From Colwellia piezophila ATCC BAA-637 (lineage in GTDB: Bacteria > Pseudomonadota > Gammaproteobacteria > Enterobacterales > Alteromonadaceae), in the NCBI RefSeq assembly GCF_000378625.1, contig NZ_KB905161.1, positions 306,244 through 370,243 of the forward strand: DNA of 64,000 nucleotides, read 5' to 3'. Within the stretch, counting starts at the first letter, position 1, and every line of letters starts with the position of its first letter. The notes under the pieces were generated by a model. The model worked only from the letters and a program-made list of their open reading frames with translations, was not told the origin of the DNA and made no database searches. A program made the position numbers and the translations under genes. This document shows positions 44,741-52,902 of the stretch, piece after piece.

Positions 44741-46060
44741 TGGTTTAACTATGCTGGTTTAACTATGCCACCCATTATAACGTCAGGACATTAATTGTAA
44801 TCTAATTGCGATCTTTATAACTTAATAAAAGACTCATTTATAAAAAAATGAATTTTATCTAGCCATTTACCACCAATATATTGCTATCCCTTGAATTTTA
44901 GCTGAGTTAAATTCGTCACTCTAAAAAATAAAGTAACATCACGCTTCTGATAGTTCATAAAAAGGCTATGCGCTATTCAAACAAGCCTGAGCATTGGCGA
45001 TACCATGTGTGCGCTGCAAGCCAATATGTTCACTAAATTCACATAAATGCTCTGCTGTGCCTACGGCTCCTGTAAATATGCTTTCAAACTCTGTAGTGAG
45101 TTTGAACCAACTTTCTTCACTGATGTGTAGCCTTGTCAGAATGTTTGCCGTTTGATGGTTAATTGCACCAAATTTATTATCGCGAATGATACGAGCGGTT
45201 TCATCAACAAGTGATAAATAATCTTTTATGCTGAAGCGAATACCTCTTATTTTGTGCTGGTGTTCATCGCCTATAAAAGGTAATAACACTGTAGGCTGTT
45301 TACCTTTTATAGCTGCTTTAATACGTAATTGAATACTGGTGAAGTCAGACTGTTCAGGCGTTGGAACGATACCTGCGCGTACAGGATTCAAATCCACATA
45401 AGCCATACATGACAGTAATGCTCCTTCATCAAGTAGTGCTTGAGATTTAAAACGTCCTTCCCAAAAATGTCCAGTGCACTGGTCTTCTCGGTTAGCTTGT
45501 CGCGCTATCGGCTCGTTCAATGAACGCATAAACCAGCTAATGTTCATTAAGCGCTGTTTGTAAATATCAGCAGTGCTTTCCACCATCGCGAGTTGAAACT
45601 TATCAAGCGGTTGTTTATTCGAATATTTCTGAGTTAATAGTGTGCCTTTGAATAATTGATGCCAGCGTTGCAATATCTCATCAGTTGACCAGTTTTTTAC
45701 TTGCTCACTATCAACGTGTAATACGATATGTAAGTGATTATGCATCACGGCATGCGCACAAATATCGATAGCAAACACTTGAGATAATTGAAATAAACGT
45801 TTTTCAATCCAAGTGCGCCTATGCTCAAAACTAACACCTGACTCTTTATCTACTCCACATAAAAATGCCTTTCGTACCGTGCGACTGCAAATGTGGTAAA
45901 AGGGCGTATCCAATAAACTAATTTGTTGCGAACGAGGTTTAGGCATAACAATCACTAGACTTAATCAAGGTAAATTAAGTCTAGTTTATTGATGTAAATA
46001 TGCTCAAGTTATTATAGGTGGCCTAATAAGTTCTCAAGTTATTATGGGTGGCCTAATAAG
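44741..46060. mobile_element. Complete family C transposon (copy C2) with Y1 transposase
   Basis: About 1.3 kb. The left inner terminus GCCACCCATTATAAC (44767-44781) and right terminus GTTATTATGGGTGGC (46038-46052) are inverted repeats matching at 14 of 15 positions. The left side begins with two 14-bp units TGGTTTAACTATGC (44741-44768); the right side ends with two 30-bp units containing CAAGTTATTAT(A/G)GGTGGCC (46001-46060). Within the right unit, TTATTAGG and CCATAATAA can fold as a REP-like hairpin. A single Y1 transposase gene fills the centre on the minus strand. Confidence 0.85.
44966..45946 (-). CDS. Y1_Tnp (IS200-like / RAYT-type) transposase
   Basis: About 326 residues from ATG 45946 (MPKPRSQQISLLDTPFYHICSRTVRKAFLCG). 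The HUH metal motif is H71-L-H73 in VMHNHLHIVLHVD, and the catalytic Tyr is Y183 in CMAYVDLNPVRAG, a sequence typical of REP-associated tyrosine transposases. HFWEGRFKSQAL is a further family block. Such enzymes cut single-stranded hairpin ends. Codon use is like its neighbours and the frame is intact, so the element may still be active. Related remnants occur at 28.4, 42.2 and 49.1 kb. Confidence 0.93.
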   Translation of the reverse strand: MPKPRSQQISLLDTPFYHICSRTVRKAFLCGVDKESGVSFEHRRTWIEKRLFQLSQVFAIDICAHAVMHNHLHIVLHVDSEQVKNWSTDEILQRWHQLFKGTLLTQKYSNKQPLDKFQLAMVESTADIYKQRLMNISWFMRSLNEPIARQANREDQCTGHFWEGRFKSQALLDEGALLSCMAYVDLNPVRAGIVPTPEQSDFTSIQLRIKAAIKGKQPTVLLPFIGDEHQHKIRGIRFSIKDYLSLVDETARIIRDNKFGAINHQTANILTRLHISEESWFKLTTEFESIFTGAVGTAEHLCEFSEHIGLQRTHGIANAQACLNSA

Positions 46061-46090
46061 TTTTACCAAACACTCTCATAATAAGATTAG

Positions 46091-47620
46091 CTAAACTCTA
46101 CATAGAGAATTATCACCGTGATTAATTTCATATAAAGTACTCATGATAATAGCTAAACCTTCGGTTACTTCTATCTCATTCATCGCAGCAAAACCCAAGC
46201 GAATAAAACGGAACTCTTTACTAGATAAAGAGCCCGGTAAATGATTAGGCAAGTTATCCGGTAAAGCCTTATCGCGACTAAACTCTAGCTCGGTTTGCAA
46301 ATAAACTTGCTTGTTTTGCAACTGCTCTTTTAAACCAATAATCGATTTACCCATATCTAACCATATCGCCATGCCGCCAGCAGGTATTTCAAATTGGATT
46401 GGTAAACCCTGCTTTTGGTAACCTTGTAATAAGGTAACCATAAAATCACGACGCTTTTGATATAACCTTGTCATACGGCGCAAGTGCCCTTCAAACCCGC
46501 CTTGTTGCATCCACTTAGCGACGGCTTGTTGCACTAAGACATTACTCTTGTGATTCATCAACATTTTATAAGCCGCCAGTTGCTCAATTAAGACGCTATC
46601 TGCGACAACATAACCAATACGTGCACTGCCAAACATCAGTTTTGAAAAGGTAGAAATATAAATCACTAGACCCGCGGGATCATCAGCAGCCATTGGCGCA
46701 ATAGGTTGGCTGTCATAATGAAACTCATGATCATAATCATCTTCTACAATCGCCACACCATATTGCACAGCTAATTGATAAATTTCCATACGCCTAGAAA
46801 TATCTAAAGAGACTGTCGTTGGGTATTGATGTAATGGCGTTAGATAAAGCAGCTTTACCTTGCCTTGTGCAAGTACTTGCGCCAAATGCTCAGGCACTAT
46901 GCCTCGTTCATCTTGTTTGATGGCAATCAACTCAGCGCCAGTACGCTCAAAAGCAGCCCAAGCAGGAGGATAACCTAGCTGTTCAACCGCGACCCTATCG
47001 CCAGGTTGTAACAATAACTGCGAGATCATATACAAGGCTTCTTGCGAGCCATTGCAAATCATCAGCTCTTTATCGGTAATTGAACGAACACGCCTTAAGT
47101 AAGTCGATATTTCGTCAATAAGATCAGCTTCTCCGCGACTACCACCGTAACTTAAATCATCAATTTTTGGTCGTTGACATGCTTGTGCAAAATGACTTTT
47201 GAACTCATCAAAAGGAAATTTCCTTATATCCGGCTGACCGCCAGAGAAGTTATATGGATATTGACTCGCTTTAATTTTTTGCGTAACTGGCAAGTTTTGT
47301 TTTATTCGAAATTTCCAGGCGAATTTTTTCTCTGTTTGTCTCGCTTTATTCACCGCAAGACTACTTTGAATAGGTAAGTTATCTACCACTCTATAACCAG
47401 AACGCTCTTTTGCCTCTACCCATCCTTGAGCCACTAATTCAGCCAATGCTGCCATTATTGTATGGCGGTTAACAGTTAATTGCTGGGCAAGTTTTCGCGC
47501 AGAGGGCAAAGCTTCCGTTGGTGCAACTTGCCCTTCTTTAATTGCTTTTCGCAATGCATCAGCAATGGCTAAATATTTTGCTTTATTTGTCGCTATTTTA
47601 TTGAGGTTTAACGCTTTCAA
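46091..47620 (-). CDS. MocR/PdxR-type GntR-aminotransferase fusion regulator
   Basis: 509 residues. The N-terminal GntR winged helix (about 10-80; KYLAIADALRKAIKEGQVAPTEALPSARKLAQQLTVNRHTIMAAL) is joined to a fold-type I aminotransferase domain. The PLP lysine is K327 in STFSKLMFGSARIGY, with NGSQEALYM and EDDYDHEFHYD forming the cofactor pocket. MocR proteins use PLP or amino compounds as effectors. It is divergent from the GNAT and PaiB-like genes (88 bp from the first ATG), a common arrangement for control of vitamin B6, GABA or amine metabolism. Its 3' end abuts the family C transposon. Confidence 0.93.
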   Translation of the reverse strand: MKALNLNKIATNKAKYLAIADALRKAIKEGQVAPTEALPSARKLAQQLTVNRHTIMAALAELVAQGWVEAKERSGYRVVDNLPIQSSLAVNKARQTEKKFAWKFRIKQNLPVTQKIKASQYPYNFSGGQPDIRKFPFDEFKSHFAQACQRPKIDDLSYGGSRGEADLIDEISTYLRRVRSITDKELMICNGSQEALYMISQLLLQPGDRVAVEQLGYPPAWAAFERTGAELIAIKQDERGIVPEHLAQVLAQGKVKLLYLTPLHQYPTTVSLDISRRMEIYQLAVQYGVAIVEDDYDHEFHYDSQPIAPMAADDPAGLVIYISTFSKLMFGSARIGYVVADSVLIEQLAAYKMLMNHKSNVLVQQAVAKWMQQGGFEGHLRRMTRLYQKRRDFMVTLLQGYQKQGLPIQFEIPAGGMAIWLDMGKSIIGLKEQLQNKQVYLQTELEFSRDKALPDNLPNHLPGSLSSKEFRFIRLGFAAMNEIEVTEGLAIIMSTLYEINHGDNSLCRV

Positions 47621-47720
47621 TCTGGTCTATCAACTTATGTAAATCTGGTTGTAGTAGTTATACCAAAGACAACCATAATAACAACCATTACAGCTCGCTA
47701 AACTTTTATTGGAACAAGTT

Positions 47721-48356
47721 ATGTTAAATGAAAAAACACTAAAAATAATAAAGCCAGTCACACTAGAAACCAGCTTAATAAAATTAGTCCCCATGACTAT
47801 ACAACACCTTAACGATTATTGCTTGGCAGGAAACTACCCACAAGTTTGGCAGCACATGCCTATCAATCGAAGTGCAAGTCATGATATTGCACGGCCATGG
47901 ATGCAAGAAGCTATTGATGAAATGGCAGAAGGACTGCAACTTGCCTTTATTACCATTGATAAACAAACCAATAAAGTTATTGGTTCAACACGTTTATTTC
48001 GCTATACCGAAAAAGATAAAACCATTGAGCTTGGCCATACCTTTATTACGCCTGAATTTCAACGAAGTTATGTTAATTCTCATGCTAAATACTTAATGTT
48101 AAAGCACGCTTTTGAACACTTAAAAATGACGCGTGTCGAAATATGTACTAATGAGAATAATCAAAAATCTCGTAATGCTATTGCCCGTATTGGCGGTCAC
48201 TTTGAAGGTATTTTAAGAAAACATCGACGTGCACCAAATGGTGATTATAGAAATACTGCCATGTTTAGTATCCTTGATGATGAATGGTCAACTGTAAAAA
48301 TAACCTTATTAAATACAGCAAAAAATTCGGGAGAGTTTGAACATGTATCCACCTAA
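47721..48356 (+). CDS. GNAT family N-acetyltransferase (RimJ/RimL-like)
   Basis: 211 residues from ATG 47721 with GGAACAAG just upstream; a TTG at 47709 is less likely. GNAT motifs: LAFITIDKQTNKVIGSTRLFRYTEKDKTIELGHTFITPEFQRSYVNSHAKYLML (motif A region, with QRSYVNSHAKY in place of the usual Q/RxxGxG/A, so the acetyl-CoA loop is degenerate) and VEICTNENNQKSRNAIARIGGHFEGILRKH. It acetylates a small amine or protein N-terminus. It overlaps the PaiB-like gene by 14 bp; GNAT plus PaiB recalls the paiAB operon. Confidence 0.88.
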   Translation: MLNEKTLKIIKPVTLETSLIKLVPMTIQHLNDYCLAGNYPQVWQHMPINRSASHDIARPWMQEAIDEMAEGLQLAFITIDKQTNKVIGSTRLFRYTEKDKTIELGHTFITPEFQRSYVNSHAKYLMLKHAFEHLKMTRVEICTNENNQKSRNAIARIGGHFEGILRKHRRAPNGDYRNTAMFSILDDEWSTVKITLLNTAKNSGEFEHVST

Positions 48357-49026
48357 GTATTTTCAAACAACTGAAGAAGAAAATCATAAATTAAGCACAC
48401 TAATCAATGACTACCCATTAGCAACATTATTAGTGAATATTGAGGAAGCATTACCACATATTAGTCACATACCTTTCCATTTTGCTGAATATAATTCTTC
48501 TACTGAGACAGAAACAGAAACAGAAACAGAAACAGAGAACAAGGTGCTGATTGCTCATGTCAGTAATCAACACCCGTTAGCAGAAAAATTATTAGCGCAG
48601 GATGATGTTCAGATCGGTTTAGTGTTTCATGGCGAGCAAGCTTATATTTCACCTCACTGCCATGACAATGCAGATAGTAATCAAAATAACAGAGCTAATG
48701 GCCAAGTTGTACCAAGCTGGAACTATGCCAAAGTACATGTTACCGGCACTGCTACGCCAATAAAAGAACCAAAACTGAAGTACCAACAAATGAAAATGAG
48801 CAGCCAATATTTTGAAAGAAAACAGGATATACCTTGGCAGTTAACAGAGGTTTGCGATAAAAAAATACGACAAATGTTAACAGCCATTACTTTTTTTAGC
48901 GTCCGTATAACGACTATGGAGGGACGTTTTAAACTGAGTCAAAATAAACCAGATCTGGTGAAAAATCGGATAGCAGAGAAGTTAGTGATAAAGGGTGAAG
49001 TGCTACTTGCTAACCAAATACTGTAG
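48343..49026 (+). CDS. PaiB-like FMN-binding split-barrel protein
   Basis: 227 residues from ATG 48343, which has GGGAGAG about 7 nt upstream. PaiB family blocks: MYPPKYF at the start, YPLATLLVN, HISHIPFHF, VPSWNYAKVHVTGTA (about 127-141) and GRFKLSQNK near the C-terminus. The family is a flavin-reductase-like split barrel; in Bacillus PaiA/PaiB affect protease and sporulation genes, while elsewhere the role is unknown. Residues 55-66 are a TETETETETETE run encoded by a hexanucleotide repeat, absent from usual PaiB proteins. Confidence 0.9.
   Translation: MYPPKYFQTTEEENHKLSTLINDYPLATLLVNIEEALPHISHIPFHFAEYNSSTETETETETETENKVLIAHVSNQHPLAEKLLAQDDVQIGLVFHGEQAYISPHCHDNADSNQNNRANGQVVPSWNYAKVHVTGTATPIKEPKLKYQQMKMSSQYFERKQDIPWQLTEVCDKKIRQMLTAITFFSVRITTMEGRFKLSQNKPDLVKNRIAEKLVIKGEVLLANQIL
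48508..48537 (+). repeat. Hexanucleotide microsatellite (ACAGAA) inside the PaiB-like gene
   Basis: Four perfect ACAGAA units plus ACAGAG, encoding Thr-Glu pairs. Unit gain or loss changes the protein by two residues without a frameshift. Confidence 0.95.
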
Positions 49027-49089
49027 AATTTTTATTACATTGCTAGCTTATTGTAAACCATTAATAACGCCAAACTGGTAACGCTTAAA

Positions 49090-49510
49090 AAATTTAACTA
49101 TGCAAATTTAACTATGCAAATTTAACTATGCAAATTTAACTATAAATTTAACTATGCCACCCATTATAACGTCAGGGCAATAATGGTGATTTAATTGCTA
49201 TCTTTATAACTTAATAAAAAACTCATTCAAAAAATCAATGAGTTTTATCTCGCCATTTACCACCAATATATTTCTAACCCTTGAATTTTAGCTGAGTTAA
49301 ATTCGTCACTCAAATAGAATAAAGTAACATCACGTTGCTGATGGTTCTTAAAAAGACTATACGCTATTCAAACAAGCCTGAGCATTGGCTATACCATGTG
49401 TGCGCGGCAAGCCAATATGTGCACTAAATTCACATAAATGCTCTGCTGTGCCTACGGCTCTGGTAAATATGCTTTCAAACTCTCTAGAAGTTATTATGGG
49501 TGGCCTAATA
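49090..49510. mobile_element. Internally deleted family C transposon (copy C3)
   Basis: Five units of a 14-bp repeat AAATTTAACTATGC (49090-49157, the fourth lacking GC) lead into the left end GCCACCCATTATAAC. About 325 bp closely follow copy C2, including the last 40-odd transposase codons, then the sequence jumps to the right end AGTTATTATGGGTGGCCTAATAA. No functional transposase remains, so this is a MITE-like derivative. Its right edge interrupts a small gene at 49505-49603. Confidence 0.85.
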
Positions 49511-49603
49511 AATTGCCAAATAAATTTTGCTTGCATCTAATGCAGATTTATCAATACCTTGCTTTAATTTATAGGTCACTAGTTCAATTACCGTTGTAGT
49601 CAT
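49505..49603 (-). pseudogene. 5' fragment of a small gene truncated by transposon copy C3
   Basis: The minus strand from ATG 49603, with an AGGA ribosome site upstream (AAAAGGAAATAAAAATG), encodes MTTTVIELVTYKLKQGID, then KSALDASKIYLAIY, and hits a TAG formed by the transposon end (CTAATA). The first 26 residues look like the start of a dimeric alpha/beta-barrel (ABM/NIPSNAP-like) monooxygenase-fold protein (TVIELVTYKLKxGxD). The rest of the gene is absent. Insertion-caused truncation is inferred. Confidence 0.65.
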
Positions 49604-49652
49604 TTTTATTTCCTTTTTATATTCAAGTTATATAACGAGTTAGATAATAAAT

Positions 49653-49686
49653 AACCCCTACTGACACCGTAGTGTCAGTAGGGGTT
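49653..49686. terminator. Strong perfect hairpin, probably the terminator of the nemA-like gene
   Basis: AACCCCTACTGACAC-CGTA-GTGTCAGTAGGGGTT, a perfect 15-bp stem with a tetraloop. On the minus strand it is followed by ATTTATTAT. It lies 250 bp after the nemA-like stop codon and just upstream of the truncated gene, so it could also insulate that gene. Confidence 0.65.
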
Positions 49687-49935
49687 AAAAAAATTAAAAT
49701 ATATTAAAAAACAAAAATTGACTGGTCGCAATTATCAGAATTTTACCAAGGTTATACCCAAAAAGAACACTGTTAGAATAACAATGAGAAAAAGATTAAT
49801 TGGAAAAAAAAGAGTTATTTGCTGACACATTTAAATTAAATACTAACGAAGGCGCTGTACAAAACAGCACCCTCTACTGCACAGTAGTTTGTAGAAACTT
49901 ATCAAAAAGCTGAGCAGGAAATTCAATTAAACCAG

Positions 49936-50991
49936 TTAAACTAAGTCAGTTAACATTTCATCAGAATAACTGACTAACGGCTGCTTATTTCGGATTTTAG
50001 CAACATAATCTGGGTTAGCAATGAAAGGTCTGCCAATAGCAATCAGGTCAAACTTGTTAGCCTCTATAGCTTCACTTGCCGTTTCTGCGGTGTAACTACC
50101 CACACCAACTAAGGTGTTTTTGTAGTTTGCTCGAACATAACTTGAGGCTTTGCCGCCTAAATAATCAAACTCCATGCTATCGTCAAATATACCAATATGT
50201 AAAAAGGCCAAATCACGTTTTTCAAGCTCTGGAAGTAGTAGATCAAATACTTGACGATCGCGACTATCACCGGCCATATTAAAATAAGCTCCGGGCGATA
50301 CTCTTAACGCAGTTCTGTCATTGCCAATTTTTGAGATAATCGCATCGACCACTTCTAAGGCAAAGCGGATCATGTTTTCACTGCTACCACCGTACTCATC
50401 ATTACGTTGGTTACTATCATGATGTAAAAATTGGTCAATCAGGTAACCATTAGCGCCATGAATTTCAACTCCATCAAAGCCGGCTTTAATCGCATTTTCT
50501 GCAGCTAGTGCATAATCACTCACTAGTAATTTTATTTCATCTAAGGTCACTGCTTTTGGGGTTTTATAGGTTAGTTCGCGCATTCTAGGTACGCTACCTT
50601 CAACACCAATGGCAGATGGTGCTAATACTGGCGCATCATCATTGCCCTTGCCGTAAAAGTACGGATGTGCAACGCGACCTGTATGCCAAAGCTGGGCAAA
50701 TATTTTTCCACCGTTTTTGTGTACTGCAGAAGTAACTGTTTGCCAACCGTCAATTTGTGCTTGGGTAAATAAGCCCGGTGTATTTGGATAACCTTGACCG
50801 TCAGGGCGGATAATAACCGCTTCTGAAATGATTAATCCTGACTCAGCTCTACGTGCGTAATACTCTGCCATTGCTTGAGTGGGTACTAAATTATCATCAG
50901 CCATACAACGTGTTAATGGCGCCATTAGAATTTTATTGTTTAAACTAATGCTGTCATTTAACGCGTAAGGTTTGAATAAATTTTCGGTCAT
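49936..50991 (-). CDS. nemA: NemA-like alkene/N-ethylmaleimide reductase
   Basis: 351 residues of the old yellow enzyme family. FMN and active-site motifs: LMAPLTRCMADDN (about 22-34), AQLWHTGRVAHP, VEIHGANGYLIDQFLHHDSNQRNDEYGGS (HxxN substrate pair in place of HxxH), and AIGRPFIANPD. I prefer ATG 50991 (MTENLFKPY) to the frame start at 51018, because the first operator (51007-51022) would otherwise lie inside the coding sequence. The enzyme reduces activated C=C bonds, nitro compounds and electrophiles. Divergent from a TetR gene with three operators between them, as in the nemRA system. Confidence 0.93.
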   Translation of the reverse strand: MTENLFKPYALNDSISLNNKILMAPLTRCMADDNLVPTQAMAEYYARRAESGLIISEAVIIRPDGQGYPNTPGLFTQAQIDGWQTVTSAVHKNGGKIFAQLWHTGRVAHPYFYGKGNDDAPVLAPSAIGVEGSVPRMRELTYKTPKAVTLDEIKLLVSDYALAAENAIKAGFDGVEIHGANGYLIDQFLHHDSNQRNDEYGGSSENMIRFALEVVDAIISKIGNDRTALRVSPGAYFNMAGDSRDRQVFDLLLPELEKRDLAFLHIGIFDDSMEFDYLGGKASSYVRANYKNTLVGVGSYTAETASEAIEANKFDLIAIGRPFIANPDYVAKIRNKQPLVSYSDEMLTDLV

Positions 50992-51006
50992 GATTTTGTC
51001 TCTATC

Positions 51007-51073
51007 TTGAATGTCCATTCAAGATATCTTTATTTGAACGAACATTCAACTACTATTTTGAATGCTTGTTCAA
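51007..51073. promoter_or_regulatory. Three tandem 16-bp TetR operators
   Basis: TTGAATGTCCATTCAA (51007-51022), TTGAACGAACATTCAA (51034-51049) and TTGAATGCTTGTTCAA (51058-51073) fit the palindrome TTGAAYGNNYRTTCAA with minor deviation. They fill the gap between the nemA-like and tetR genes, with start-to-start distances of 27 and 24 bp. Confidence 0.8.
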
Positions 51074-51119
51074 AATTAGGTATAATAATGACATCGACTA
51101 AAATGAAGATGATAAATTA

Positions 51120-51701
51120 ATGCGTAATGCTGAGTTTGATAGAGAAAAAGTACTAAGAGCTGCCATGAAAGCTTTTATGCATAAAGGTTATGCTAATACC
51201 AGTATGCAAGAGCTTAAAAAAGCCACCGGTTTACACCCGGGTTCTATTTACTGCGCTTTTGAAAATAAGCGCGGTTTATTACTTGCTGCGCTTGAGCAAT
51301 ATCGTGTCGACAGAGCTACCGAATTTGATCAGTTCTTTGCTAACTCGCATTTAGCTCTGCTTAATTTAAAATCCTACCTTGATAATGTGGTCGTTGAATG
51401 TATTAGCTGTGATAGTGCTCAGGCTTGTTTGTTAACAAAAGCATTAAATGAAATTGCTGAACAAGACAGTGAAATACAACAGATAATTAGTGATAATTTA
51501 TCACTGTTACAACAATCACTAGCAGAAAAATTTGAGCAAGCTAAAGCAGAAAGAAGTATTAGCGCTGACAAAGATTGTCATCATCTAGCACGGTACTTTT
51601 TAATGGGCATATATGGTTTAAGAACCTTTGCTCATACTCACCCCGAAGCGAAAGTATTAGAGCAACTTGCTGAACAGCTTTATCATGATGTTTCTCAATA
51701 A
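51120..51701 (+). CDS. TetR family regulator, NemR-like
   Basis: 193 residues. HTH at about 8-55 (KVLRAAMKAFMHKGYANTSMQELKKATGLHPGSIYCAFENKRGLL). The C-terminal domain contains four cysteines, including CISCDSAQACLL near residues 94-105, where NemR-type repressors place reactive cysteines sensing electrophiles and hypochlorite. Divergent from the nemA-like gene; three operators are visible. Derepression by electrophiles is inferred from NemR. Confidence 0.93.
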   Translation: MRNAEFDREKVLRAAMKAFMHKGYANTSMQELKKATGLHPGSIYCAFENKRGLLLAALEQYRVDRATEFDQFFANSHLALLNLKSYLDNVVVECISCDSAQACLLTKALNEIAEQDSEIQQIISDNLSLLQQSLAEKFEQAKAERSISADKDCHHLARYFLMGIYGLRTFAHTHPEAKVLEQLAEQLYHDVSQ

Positions 51702-51755
51702 TTTTACTCATGCAATATTTTAATAACGCTAATTCTTCAACAGGTTTTTTAATTA

Positions 51756-52697
51756 ATGAATAATATAGTTTTCATTAGTGGCTCAGAATCAGCAACTAAG
51801 TCCCTATGGCTAGCTGAGATCCAAAAGCAACTTATCAATGAAACAATACTTCTGCCTGAACAGATCGGTGAAGCACAAGCTAAGCAAGTAGACATTGCCA
51901 TTGTTGCCAACCCAGATCCAAAAGACTTGGCCAGATTTCCTAATTTAGTGTGGATACAAAGCTTATGGGCTGGAGTCGAACAGTTAATAGCTGAAGTGGT
52001 TGATAAACCAGTAAAGTTGGTCAAGTTAGACGATCCACAATTGGCAAAAACAATGGCTGAATCTGTCCTTGCTTGGACCTTATATTTGCAAAGAAACATG
52101 CCTGGGTATGCTCAACAGCAAGTCAATAAACAGTGGCGACAATTGCCTTGTATAACGTCCGCAGAACTTAGAGTAAGTATATTAGGGGCTGGTGCACTTG
52201 GCATTGCCGCCTTAGAAACCCTTAAGAAACTAGATTACCAAGTCAGTTGTTGGAGCAGAACACCAAAGCAGCTTAATGGTATTCAAAGTTACCTAGGCAC
52301 AGCGGGTTTACATACCATGCTAAAAAAAACAGATATTTTAATCAATCTGTTACCACTCACGCCAGAGACTTATCACCTACTTGGCAAGGAGTTATTAAGT
52401 ACACTGCCCAAGGGTGCAAAGCTGATAAACTTCTCTCGAGGTGCGGTTATTGATACAAAAGCATTGCTGAATTTATTAGAAACCGGCCACATAAATCATG
52501 CGGTGCTCGATGTCTTTGAACATGAGCCTTTAGCGCCAACAGATGCCATTTGGAGTAACCCTAATATCACAGTGTTACCCCATATCTCAGCACCCACCAA
52601 TATGTGCTCGGCGGCTAAGGTTATTGCTAAGAATATAACAAGCTATCGTGAAAATAACGTCATACCCATTTATGTCGATGTTAAACAGGGATATTAA
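51756..52697 (+). CDS. ghrA: D-2-hydroxyacid dehydrogenase, glyoxylate/hydroxypyruvate reductase A-like
   Basis: 313 residues. The NAD(P)-binding motif is ILGAGALGIAAL (about 142-153), followed by CWSRTPKQ, where Arg after the second strand favours NADPH. The catalytic triad is R228 (NFSRGAVID), E257 (FEHEPL) and H276 (LPHISAPT). The length and LPLTPETYHLLG block match GhrA, which reduces glyoxylate and hydroxypyruvate. It lies 54 bp after the NemR-like gene on the same strand and may share its transcript. Its stop codon overlaps that of the convergent 67-residue gene by 4 bp. Confidence 0.9.
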   Translation: MNNIVFISGSESATKSLWLAEIQKQLINETILLPEQIGEAQAKQVDIAIVANPDPKDLARFPNLVWIQSLWAGVEQLIAEVVDKPVKLVKLDDPQLAKTMAESVLAWTLYLQRNMPGYAQQQVNKQWRQLPCITSAELRVSILGAGALGIAALETLKKLDYQVSCWSRTPKQLNGIQSYLGTAGLHTMLKKTDILINLLPLTPETYHLLGKELLSTLPKGAKLINFSRGAVIDTKALLNLLETGHINHAVLDVFEHEPLAPTDAIWSNPNITVLPHISAPTNMCSAAKVIAKNITSYRENNVIPIYVDVKQGY

Positions 52698-52897
52698 GAT
52701 ACATTATCAATATCACTAAGCTTGTGTTTTAAAGCGCTCGCTAACATGGGTGAGCCTATAATTTCAAATAAACCGTCACTTAACTGATAACATTGCTCGG
52801 AAAAATTGGGCAACAAATAACTTTCTTCATCAATGGTAATAACATAGCCATCGTTTTGTCGCTTAATCGTAAGTGAGTGTTTATTTTTAATCCGCAT
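52694..52897 (-). CDS. Small hypothetical protein linked to the histidine kinase gene
   Basis: 67 residues (MRIKNKHSLTIKRQNDGYVI...), mixed alpha/beta, no signal peptide or TM helix. It starts 5 bp after the kinase stop codon on the same strand, so it is likely the last gene of the regulator-kinase operon. No family recognised. The tight spacing supports a real gene, but the reading could be by chance. Confidence 0.5.
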   Translation of the reverse strand: MRIKNKHSLTIKRQNDGYVITIDEESYLLPNFSEQCYQLSDGLFEIIGSPMLASALKHKLSDIDNVS

Positions 52898-52902
52898 TGA
52901 AA

